5,595 nucleotides of DNA, taken from positions 1 through 5,595 of the forward strand of contig CANRLE010000065.1 of the NCBI GenBank assembly GCA_947631385.1, given 5' to 3'. Position numbers and translations under genes: made by a program. This DNA is from an uncultured Clostridia bacterium. Its GTDB lineage: Bacteria; Bacillota; Clostridia; TANB77; CAG-508. The notes under the pieces were generated by a model. The model had not been told where the DNA came from and ran no database searches. It saw only the letters and a list, made by a program, of their open reading frames with translations. Positions 1 to 5,595 of the stretch are shown one piece after another; within the stretch, counting starts at the first letter, position 1, and each line of letters begins with the position of its first letter.

Positions 1-357
1 TCCTTGCAAAGTACCATCTTCAACATTTGTTCCATGAACTATTGGAAATGCAATATCAATATAATCATATACATCATTTTGATATATTTTTTTGTCACAT
101 CTTAATAAAACTACTTTATTATCCTTTTGAGCAAGTACAACTTGACTACTATTCTTTAACAAATTATCAATATCTTTATAATTAGATATATCTCCTATTA
201 AATTTCCACAATACATTTTATTATCCTTAGCAATGTATATAGGAACAATATCATATTTTTCTTTATCCATATTTTCAATTGCTTGAATAGCTGTAATGAT
301 AGAAACCTCATGTTCTACACTTTTTCCACCAAAAAAAACACCAACTTTAATTTTCAT
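1..357 (-). CDS. D-alanine--D-alanine ligase family protein (Ddl/Van-type), N-terminal part, cut by the window edge
   Basis: This is the first 119 residues of an ATP-grasp D-Ala-D-X ligase, read from an ATG at 357 to the left edge of the window. The protein begins MKIKVGVFFGGKSVEHEVS, the classic Ddl N-terminal signature; the Glu of EHEVS (residue 16) corresponds to the family residue that contacts the first D-alanine. The visible part ends with HGTNVEDGTLQG (residues 108-119), matching the family HGxxGEDGxxQG motif, with Val in place of the usual Gly. The ATP-grasp domain and the omega-loop that sets specificity (D-Ala, D-Lac or D-Ser as second substrate) lie outside the window. An AAAGGAG ribosome binding site at 369-375, 11 nt upstream, supports the start. 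It follows the murF-like gene by 19 nt and is the fourth gene of the vanX-type operon. A cytosolic enzyme making the dipeptide or depsipeptide used by MurF is expected. Family assignment is firm; the second substrate is unknown, so no symbol is given. Confidence 0.9.
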   Translation of the reverse strand, partial: MKIKVGVFFGGKSVEHEVSIITAIQAIENMDKEKYDIVPIYIAKDNKMYCGNLIGDISNYKDIDNLLKNSSQVVLAQKDNKVVLLRCDKKIYQNDVYDYIDIAFPIVHGTNVEDGTLQG

Positions 358-376
358 AACTAATATAGCTCCTTTC

Positions 377-1891
377 TTATAAATTATAATTATCTGGTAA
401 ATCATTTTCTAGCAAGATTGTTACTTTGTCGTTCAATCCAAAGTTTGTAATTTGTGTAATTGCCTCTTGTGGACTATTTACTATAACTATTTTATCTTTA
501 TTAAATTTTTTTGATTCTATTCCTTTTAAAATATATTTAGATACTGTACTATTTACTAAAAATATGTAATCACAAACTTTGCACATATATTCTCCGAATT
601 GATGATTAAATTTTTCTTCATCTTTTCCTAATTCTATTAAACCTGGTGTAACAATTATTTTTATTCCTTCAAACTCTGCTAATGTATCTATTGCAGATTT
701 AGAACTTATTGGATTTGAATTATAAGAATCATCAATTATATTTAAATTTCCTTTAGAAATTAGTTGCAACCTATGTTCAACACTTTTAATCTCTCTAACG
801 CGAGGAACTAATCTATCCATTGGAATATCTAAATAATTTGCAACTGCAATTGCTCCTGTAAGATTTTCAACATTATGTCTACCAATAAGTTTTGTTTTAA
901 AGTCCACATTTTTAATGGAAAATGATAATCCTTGAGAAGATGATTTTAAATTTAACGCATTATAATCTAATTTTTCGTTATCAATTCCATAAGTTACAGT
1001 ATTAGGTCTATTTTGCTTAGCAATATATTCATTATCACAATTTAGAAATGTTATTCCGCCATTTTTACAAACAGAATCATATAATTCAAATTTTGTTTTA
1101 ATAGTATTATCAATTGTTTTAAAGCTTTGCAGGTGTTGTGGTCCAATAGCAGTTATAACTCCATATTTAGGATTTACAATATCACAAATTTCTTTTATAT
1201 CACCTATTTTTGTTGCCCCCATCTCACACACAAAAATTTGATAAGTAGGTTTTAGTTCTTCTCTTATTGTTTTTACTACTCCCATCGTTGTATTATAATT
1301 TTTCGGGGTTGTTAATACTTCATATTTAGCACTTAAAGTTTTCACTAAAAAATTTTTGACACTTGTTTTTCCGTAACTTCCTGTAACTCCGATAACTATT
1401 AAATTTGGCATACTTTTCAATATTTTTTTTGCATCATTAATGTAATATTTTCTAATTCCATACTCTATTGGATAATTAATTATATTTGAAATAACGCATA
1501 AGCCAAATGCTATGATGTTTAATACTCCTAAAGTTATATAATTGCGATTTAATATATAAATCAGCATAATTATTATAGCTTGAGTTATAAACATTCTAAT
1601 CACTCTATTTGTAAATTTTAATGGTATCTTTGCCTTATCTTTAGGAAAGTTAACACATATTAAAATTGCTAAAATTATCATAGAAATTACACTAGTAATA
1701 TTACTATCAATTAATAGTATTAACACTGGAATTAACACACTAATACTTTTTAATAGAATTTTCTTGATATTTTTTTTCATCCAATCTGCATATTTTTTTA
1801 AGAAATATGAATTTAGTTGAAACATATGCATATAAAACAATAATAACAAAATTAAATTTACAAGTAGTTCTATTTTAATTATTATTTTCAT
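377..1891 (-). CDS. Membrane-anchored MurF-like Mur ligase
   Basis: This 504-residue protein has two parts. Residues 1-140 hold about five hydrophobic helices (roughly 8-24, 45-61, 65-80, 97-114 and 119-138), with Lys/Arg-rich loops at 32-48 and 81-99, so the positive-inside rule puts the ligase part in the cytosol. Residues 165-504 are a Mur ligase: P-loop GVTGSYGKTS (168-177), NYNTTMGV (198-205), EMGA (223-226), His253 in GPQHLQSF, the likely carbamylated Lys267, GRHNVEN (337-343), EHRLQ (372-376) and DDSYNSNP (387-394). GKTSVK, EMGA and the YNxNP motif favour MurF over MurC, MurD or MurE. MurF joins a D-Ala-D-X unit to UDP-MurNAc-tripeptide using ATP. The usual N-terminal UDP-MurNAc-binding domain is not recognisable; the membrane region stands in its place, so the acceptor could be unusual or lipid-linked (inference). 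The ATG at 1891 has GGAGG 5 nt upstream, inside the end of the hydrolase gene, with a 17-nt overlap, so translation is probably coupled. Confidence 0.88.
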   Translation of the reverse strand: MKIIIKIELLVNLILLLLFYMHMFQLNSYFLKKYADWMKKNIKKILLKSISVLIPVLILLIDSNITSVISMIILAILICVNFPKDKAKIPLKFTNRVIRMFITQAIIIMLIYILNRNYITLGVLNIIAFGLCVISNIINYPIEYGIRKYYINDAKKILKSMPNLIVIGVTGSYGKTSVKNFLVKTLSAKYEVLTTPKNYNTTMGVVKTIREELKPTYQIFVCEMGATKIGDIKEICDIVNPKYGVITAIGPQHLQSFKTIDNTIKTKFELYDSVCKNGGITFLNCDNEYIAKQNRPNTVTYGIDNEKLDYNALNLKSSSQGLSFSIKNVDFKTKLIGRHNVENLTGAIAVANYLDIPMDRLVPRVREIKSVEHRLQLISKGNLNIIDDSYNSNPISSKSAIDTLAEFEGIKIIVTPGLIELGKDEEKFNHQFGEYMCKVCDYIFLVNSTVSKYILKGIESKKFNKDKIVIVNSPQEAITQITNFGLNDKVTILLENDLPDNYNL

Positions 1892-2663
1892 TACTTCCTC
1901 CAGTTAAAAAATTTGCAATTACTATATTTACATATGATGGATTTTCTAAAAAAACATAATGAGAACATCCTTTAATTCTAACAAGTCCTGCATCTGGAAT
2001 CATTTGTTCCATAATTTCTGCATCAGCTATAGGTGTTTCTATATCATTTTCTCCCCATATTAATAAAGTAGGAACTCCAATATTTGGTAGAAAATCTTTC
2101 AAATCTTCATTAACTAATTTTACCATAGTTTCTCTCATTATTGGACTTGCATTTTTATAATCAGCTGATCCAAAATGATTTTTTACTTTATCTAGAAGAC
2201 TTGGAAAAAGAGATTTTATTATTTTAATTTGTGCAAATCTTTTACAAATTTTAAATATTTTTATTCTAATTTTCTGTTTTATAGTTTTTTCATGAACAAT
2301 TCCTGCACTACCAATTAAAATTATTTTATTTATTTTAAAATCTAAATCATTTCTGCTCATTAATTTTATTATTATTCTACCACCATTAGAATGTCCTATA
2401 ACATCTAATTCATCAATATTCTGCGATTTTATGAATTTAATTATAAATGAAATATAGTCATCTACGTTCCAACTGTTTTTAGGCTCATCAGATTCTCCAA
2501 AACCAGGCATATCCAAACATAATACATTAGCATAAGTTGAAATTGAATTAATCAATGTTATATAAGTATTTATAACTGTTCCCCATCCTGGAATAATAAG
2601 AACAGTTTTTCCTTGACCTTTTTTTATATAATTAATTTTTAAATTATCTATATATGTTTCCAT
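1875..2663 (-). CDS. Alpha/beta hydrolase fold protein
   Basis: This 262-residue, apparently cytosolic protein is of the alpha/beta hydrolase superfamily. It shows a strand-turn VLIIPGWG near the N-terminus (oxyanion-hole region), DMPGFGES, the nucleophile elbow GHSNGG (Ser92 counted from the ATG), the acid in WGENDIETP (Asp207) and the catalytic His in GCSHYVFLENP (His235), so the triad is complete. A lap/cap helical region rich in Lys and Ile covers about residues 125-165. There is no signal peptide or membrane helix. An upstream in-frame GTG at 2672 would add three residues, but GGGAA at 2673-2677 directly abuts that GTG, whereas it sits 9 nt from the ATG at 2663; the ATG is therefore preferred. 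The gene lies 36 nt after the VanX-type dipeptidase and its last 17 nt overlap the MurF-like gene. The substrate is unknown. The family includes esterases, peptidases and C-C hydrolases; the neighbourhood suggests a role on a peptidoglycan precursor or D-hydroxy-acid ester, which is inference only. Confidence 0.88.
   Translation of the reverse strand: METYIDNLKINYIKKGQGKTVLIIPGWGTVINTYITLINSISTYANVLCLDMPGFGESDEPKNSWNVDDYISFIIKFIKSQNIDELDVIGHSNGGRIIIKLMSRNDLDFKINKIILIGSAGIVHEKTIKQKIRIKIFKICKRFAQIKIIKSLFPSLLDKVKNHFGSADYKNASPIMRETMVKLVNEDLKDFLPNIGVPTLLIWGENDIETPIADAEIMEQMIPDAGLVRIKGCSHYVFLENPSYVNIVIANFLTGGSNENNN
1897..1901 (-). promoter_or_regulatory. Ribosome binding site of the MurF-like gene, inside the hydrolase gene
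   Basis: GGAGG on the minus strand, 5 nt before the ATG at 1891, is embedded in the last codons of the hydrolase (encoding Gly-Gly-Ser). The stop of the hydrolase lies 17 nt into the MurF-like gene, a typical arrangement for translational coupling and fixed product ratio. Confidence 0.8.
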
Positions 2664-2672
2664 TTTTGTCAC

Positions 2673-2677
2673 TTCCC
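2673..2677 (-). promoter_or_regulatory. Ribosome binding site deciding the hydrolase start
   Basis: GGGAA on the minus strand lies 9 nt before the ATG at 2663 and directly touches the alternative GTG at 2672. Only the ATG leaves room for normal ribosome positioning, so the hydrolase is annotated from 2663. Confidence 0.6.
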
Positions 2678-2699
2678 ATCTTTGCAGTATTATTTAAAA

Positions 2700-3524
2700 C
2701 TAATTCCATTGATGTTTTCTTAATTCTATGCTATTTTTTGAACTATTATCGTTTTCTAGTATTTTAATAAATTCTTCAAATGAAATTATTAATGGCATTT
2801 TATCAATAGTAAAAATTCCTTTATAAATTGCAGGTTTATTTTCATAATACCCCCATGCTCTATTACCATAGTCATAATGCCACACTTCAGATGGTAAATT
2901 TGTAAAACCAGATTGCGTCATTATATTATATAGTAATCTACGATTAGCTTTAACAATTTCATTTAAATCTTCTTTTTCATAAAAAGCTGTATTTGTTAAA
3001 TCGGAAAAATCATCGAATTCTATGCCAAATTCTAAATCTTTATTTGTTCTTAAATCCGTTATAGTTAAATCTATTGAACCTCCCGTAGTATGTAATGGCG
3101 GTAATATTTCGTTTTTATTTGGTATAGAAACATAATTACTTATTATTTTTTCTTGCTTTTCTAATGACAAATTTTGCAAATTAAATTGTTTAATTATCTC
3201 TGGTTTATATGCATAATAAAGTTCATTTTGGAGATTCCATGTTCTATAAACATCCCATATTTTGAAAGATAATTCTTGAGGCAGATATGTACAAGCTATT
3301 AGTAATCTTTCTAATGCTTCTTTTCTAATTAAGCACTTTTCAATAGAATGTTGCATGCCACGTTTTGGATATTGCATATCAACAATTATTTTAGTTATTT
3401 TATCCATTTTTACAGTATGAGGAATTTCTATAAATGGTGAATTTATAAAATCATATTTTTCCCACATTTCTAATTCTTTAATTTGAGGTATTGCTTGATT
3501 GAACAAATTATTGCTTTGATTCAT
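2700..3524 (-). CDS. VanX-type D-alanyl-D-alanine dipeptidase (peptidase family M15D)
   Basis: This 274-residue protein is a zinc dipeptidase of the VanX/DdpX type, which hydrolyses free D-Ala-D-Ala in the cytosol. The key residues are present: Arg94 in DVYRTW (equivalent of the VanX transition-state Arg), zinc ligands His145 and Asp152 in HTTGGSIDLT, and the catalytic base Glu213 with zinc ligand His216 in SEVWHYDYG. The spacing H-x6-D and E-x2-H is exactly that of VanX; the commoner EWWH is EVWH here. There is no signal peptide, as expected for a cytosolic enzyme. At 274 residues it is longer than VanX (about 200), with an extra N-terminal stretch of about 25-30 residues and a C-terminal tail after about 240. 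The ATG at 3524 has AAGGAG at 3535-3540, 10 nt upstream. It is the first gene of the operon, directly behind a strong promoter. A recycling role instead of resistance is possible; the family call is secure. Confidence 0.92.
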   Translation of the reverse strand: MNQSNNLFNQAIPQIKELEMWEKYDFINSPFIEIPHTVKMDKITKIIVDMQYPKRGMQHSIEKCLIRKEALERLLIACTYLPQELSFKIWDVYRTWNLQNELYYAYKPEIIKQFNLQNLSLEKQEKIISNYVSIPNKNEILPPLHTTGGSIDLTITDLRTNKDLEFGIEFDDFSDLTNTAFYEKEDLNEIVKANRRLLYNIMTQSGFTNLPSEVWHYDYGNRAWGYYENKPAIYKGIFTIDKMPLIISFEEFIKILENDNSSKNSIELRKHQWN

Positions 3525-3564
3525 ATTAAAAATTCTCCTTATACAGAATATTCCACTAGTTACT

Positions 3565-3593
3565 ATAATATACTTTTTTTATTTATCTGTCAA
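3565..3593 (-). promoter_or_regulatory. Sigma-A-type promoter of the vanX-type operon
   Basis: On the minus strand a perfect -35 box TTGACA (3593-3588) is followed by a 17-bp A-rich spacer and a -10 box TATTAT (3570-3565). Transcription should begin near 3558, giving a leader of about 35 nt before the dipeptidase ATG at 3524 that includes the AAGGAG site. It is the best promoter match I found in the window and implies fairly strong, possibly constitutive expression unless an operator overlaps it. No recognisable VanR or other regulator box was seen. Confidence 0.8.
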
Positions 3594-3615
3594 TTGATTA
3601 TGAAGTCATCATGCA

Positions 3616-5184
3616 TTATGCATTTTTTGTTACTAAATATAAGTTGTTTTGAACACACATACTAGCATTATTAGTATCAGTAGTATAAAGAGCTTTTATA
3701 TCCTTAAAATCTGTCTCATTTTTTATTTTTTCAAGGACCTCATCCTGATTCATATAACTCTTAATACACAATATGTAAGAATCTTCATTTTTCAATTGTT
3801 CATCCTGAACCAGATAATTCAATTCATCTTTACTTTTATTTATAATCAAAGTTTTCTTATAAGTCATCATTTCTGGTATACTTTGCATATGATTAAAGAA
3901 ATTATCATAAACATACACAAAAGATTTATCACTATTTTCATTTGCTATTTTTAACATATCTCCATAATTTTTATATAGAAATTTAGGTTCTGAAAATACC
4001 ATACCTATTGCTACTAATATAACAGCAAAACCTATCATAAATACATTTTTATATTTTACTTGTAGTAATTGATTTAAAATGAAAAATACTGTAAGCACTA
4101 CAAATGGAATGACTGGCATTATATATCTCAATTCTTGGAAAGATGTCATCTTAACCGTAATTAAAAAGAAAATTATACCTGGTATTGTTAATAGCCCTAA
4201 TATAAATTTTTCATTTGATTTTTTATATGCATAAACAGTTACTACTGCCAACACAAGTAATGTTCCTATTATTACTATCATATTGTCTTTTACTGTAAAA
4301 GCATATGCTAATTGTTTTAAATATTCTATAAAATGTCCAAAATAATTACCATTACCTAAATTAGAAATTCCTCTACTAGAAAATAATAAATGATTTATAC
4401 AAGGTGGAAATACTAAAATTCCTATTGCAGCATATACTAAATGAGCTACAACATACTTTTTTATTTTATCCTGTTTGTTGTCTTTTTTCATTTTGATTAT
4501 CATTAAAACAAATATTAGAGCTGCATAAACAGCAAAATAATACTGTGTCCAAAATCCTAATAATGTTGTAATTCCCAATTTCATTATCATGTTTTTGTCA
4601 ATTTCAAATCCACTTTTATATATTTTTACACTATAATAAAAATACAATAAAATAAAAGTAGTCAACCACATATACATTCTTTGATATACTACCATAGATA
4701 TGGTTCCCATAGAAAGTCCATATAATAATAATGTAGCAATTGTTAAATTTTGTTTATCCAATAATTTCAAAATTTTTATAATAATCCAACAGCTTAACAA
4801 AAATCCTGCAAAATTCACTACAAACGCTGTGTACATAGAAAAATTGCCAGAAAACAGCATACTAGAAAAATGCACTAATAAATAAAAAAATGGTGGATGA
4901 TTATCATAAGCTTGATTTAAATAAACTGCTTTTAAATTCAAATAATTTTCACTAGTTAAAGTCATATAATTTCTTACTTGTTCTTTCGTTTTCCATACAG
5001 GATTTTCATTTTCTGGAATATCATTGTGTTCATATGCTGTCATTAACCCATTATTTGGATTAACTGCAGAAGCTAGTGTAAAACCTTCATCTTCATGTAA
5101 TCCTTTTTTTTGTGTTTGGTAAAAGCATATAATTCCACTTATTATACTAATAACTACAAGAATTATGATTATTTGTTTTTTCAT
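3616..5184 (-). CDS. Polytopic membrane glycosyltransferase, GT39/ArnT-PMT-like
   Basis: This 522-residue integral membrane protein starts with a hydrophobic helix (about 4-21). An extracytoplasmic loop follows with the acidic pair HEDEGFTLA (30-38), where this fold carries its catalytic Asp/Glu. Then come NHPPFFYLLVHF (95-106), a motif position typical of GT39/ArnT-like enzymes, QRMYMWL (168-174), about ten more helices up to residue 397, and RYIMPVIPF (353-361) in the position of the family RYxxPxxPF signature. Residues 400-522 form a soluble C-terminal domain, probably outside the membrane. Such enzymes move a sugar from a polyprenyl-phosphate donor to a lipid, protein or glycan on the outer face of the membrane; donor and acceptor cannot be read from sequence. 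The ATG at 5184 has AGGAG at 5192-5196, 7 nt upstream. It sits between a glycosyltransferase-like gene and the vanX-type operon; a hairpin precedes it and a separate promoter follows it, so it is probably not part of the cell-wall ligase operon. Confidence 0.75.
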   Translation of the reverse strand: MKKQIIIILVVISIISGIICFYQTQKKGLHEDEGFTLASAVNPNNGLMTAYEHNDIPENENPVWKTKEQVRNYMTLTSENYLNLKAVYLNQAYDNHPPFFYLLVHFSSMLFSGNFSMYTAFVVNFAGFLLSCWIIIKILKLLDKQNLTIATLLLYGLSMGTISMVVYQRMYMWLTTFILLYFYYSVKIYKSGFEIDKNMIMKLGITTLLGFWTQYYFAVYAALIFVLMIIKMKKDNKQDKIKKYVVAHLVYAAIGILVFPPCINHLLFSSRGISNLGNGNYFGHFIEYLKQLAYAFTVKDNMIVIIGTLLVLAVVTVYAYKKSNEKFILGLLTIPGIIFFLITVKMTSFQELRYIMPVIPFVVLTVFFILNQLLQVKYKNVFMIGFAVILVAIGMVFSEPKFLYKNYGDMLKIANENSDKSFVYVYDNFFNHMQSIPEMMTYKKTLIINKSKDELNYLVQDEQLKNEDSYILCIKSYMNQDEVLEKIKNETDFKDIKALYTTDTNNASMCVQNNLYLVTKNA

Positions 5185-5203
5185 ATTTTTACTCCTATAT
5201 ACA

Positions 5204-5241
5204 AAGAAATTACTCTATTTTTAACTTAAGAGTAATTTCTT
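5204..5241 (-). terminator. Probable intrinsic terminator after the GT2-like gene
   Basis: A perfect 13-bp inverted repeat (AAGAAATTACTCT at 5204-5216 and its complement at 5229-5241) encloses a 12-nt loop and begins 4 nt after the TAA of the upstream gene. The 3' arm on the minus strand ends in TTTCTT and is followed by TGTATAT, a weak U-tract; the plus strand has a better T-run (GTTTTTATATTTTT) at 5242-5255. The stem has few G/C pairs, so termination may be partial, and the hairpin could instead shape the leader of the downstream glycosyltransferase, whose AGGAG site starts only 8 nt beyond it. Confidence 0.55.
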
Positions 5242-5245
5242 GTTT

Positions 5246-5595
5246 TTATATTTTTCCTACTATTTCAACTGGTTCTTCTTCTACTTCACCAATTTTGATG
5301 TCTCTAACATGGTCGATTTTTTCCCAAGAAGTTTCCCTTCTAAATAAGCATTTGAAGTTAATTAGTAACCATGACCCCATAAATAAAGGATAACACATTA
5401 GTCCTTTTAGCATTGGTCTTATTGGTCTTCTGTCTAAAAACATAGCTATCACTGCTGTAAGCACTGGCAATAAAAATGTTGGTAATAAATATCGTAAAAT
5501 ATTAACAAATAGTTCTGTTTCTGTCATTCCTTGACCAACATACATCAAAAAATTCGTAGCAAGCAATACTAAAGTCATAATAAACATTGGTATAC
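5246..5595 (-). CDS. C-terminal end of a membrane glycosyltransferase, probably family 2 (partial, 5' end outside the window)
   Basis: The reading frame stays open to the right window edge, so the gene starts outside; about 115 C-terminal residues are visible. They contain three hydrophobic segments, beginning MFIMTLVLLATNFLMYV and LFVNILRYLLPTFLLPVLTA, then a basic loop DRRPIRPMLKG and a third segment LMCYPLFMGSWLLINFKCLF. A polar tail follows (RRETSWEKIDHVRDIKI, then an acidic EVEEEPVE stretch). This layout, with YPLFMxSWxLINF followed by a TSWEKxxHxRxI tail, matches the C-terminus of processive GT2 synthases of the BcsA/IcaA/hyaluronan-synthase type as I recall them; the catalytic GT-A domain is outside the window. 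The Met at 5587 is internal, not a start. The TAA stop is followed after 4 nt by a terminator-like hairpin. Product polymer unknown. Confidence 0.6.
   Translation of the reverse strand, partial: IPMFIMTLVLLATNFLMYVGQGMTETELFVNILRYLLPTFLLPVLTAVIAMFLDRRPIRPMLKGLMCYPLFMGSWLLINFKCLFRRETSWEKIDHVRDIKIGEVEEEPVEIVGKI

Noticed and set aside
331..338. Run of eight T (minus strand) near the start of the ligase gene, considered as a frameshift or slippage site
   Set aside because: The frame is intact across it and encodes the expected Phe-Phe of the VFFGGKS motif; nothing indicates programmed slippage.
2664..2672. GTG at 2672 as the start of the alpha/beta hydrolase
   Set aside because: The GGGAA ribosome binding site touches the GTG directly, leaving no spacer; the ATG at 2663 has a usable 9-nt spacing.
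1..3593. A classical acquired vanA/vanB/vanG resistance cassette
   Set aside because: No VanH, VanT, VanR or VanS is visible, the gene order differs, and no insertion sequence, integrase or flanking repeat marks a mobile element.
3483..3665. Plus-strand open frame of 60 codons across the dipeptidase start and the intergenic promoter
   Set aside because: It overlaps two minus-strand genes and the promoter, has no convincing ribosome binding site, and its translation looks like random AT-rich sequence.
3649..3954. Plus-strand open frame of 101 codons inside the glycosyltransferase gene
   Set aside because: It lies entirely antisense to a well-supported membrane protein; its Ile/Phe-rich translation is what the complement of an AT-rich gene gives.
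4700..4885. Plus-strand open frame of 61 codons inside the glycosyltransferase gene
   Set aside because: Antisense shadow with no recognisable motif.
1..5595. CRISPR array, tRNA, rRNA or riboswitch
   Set aside because: No regularly spaced repeats or recognisable RNA-gene pattern was seen; every intergenic gap is under about 100 nt and is filled by promoter, hairpin or ribosome-binding signals.

Overview
The window is very AT-rich and codes densely, with every recognisable gene on the minus strand, so transcription runs from right to left. Strong AGGAG-type ribosome binding sites, short or overlapping gene junctions, heavy use of A/T-ending codons and a near-consensus sigma-A promoter point to a low-GC Bacillota, probably a clostridial-type gut or anaerobic organism. 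The species cannot be named from this window.

Right part (about 5595 to 3616). The C-terminal end of a polytopic membrane protein, best read as a family-2-type processive glycosyltransferase, runs in from the right edge. Immediately after its stop codon is an AT-rich 13-bp hairpin that looks like an intrinsic terminator. Next is a complete 522-residue polytopic membrane protein with the hallmarks of a GT39/ArnT/PMT-like glycosyltransferase that uses a polyprenyl-phosphate sugar donor. Both suggest surface-glycan or envelope work.

Left part (about 3615 to 1). A new transcription unit starts from a clear promoter (TTGACA, 17-bp spacer, TATTAT). It carries four tightly packed genes: a VanX-type D-Ala-D-Ala dipeptidase with all expected zinc and catalytic residues, an alpha/beta hydrolase, a MurF-like Mur ligase whose N-terminal substrate domain is replaced by about five transmembrane helices, and the start of a D-Ala-D-Ala-type ligase (Ddl/Van superfamily) that runs off the left edge. 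Junctions are 36 nt, a 17-nt overlap, and 19 nt.

Together the four genes hold the enzymes needed to remove the D-Ala-D-Ala dipeptide, make a D-Ala-D-X (or D-Ala-D-Ala) unit, and attach it to a UDP-MurNAc-peptide or related acceptor. That resembles the logic of glycopeptide-resistance clusters. However, no VanH dehydrogenase, VanT racemase or VanRS two-component system is visible, the MurF is membrane-anchored, and an alpha/beta hydrolase is translationally coupled to it. This non-canonical cell-wall-precursor module is the most interesting content. Whether it remodels the stem-peptide terminus, recycles D-Ala-D-Ala or gives resistance cannot be decided from the sequence alone.
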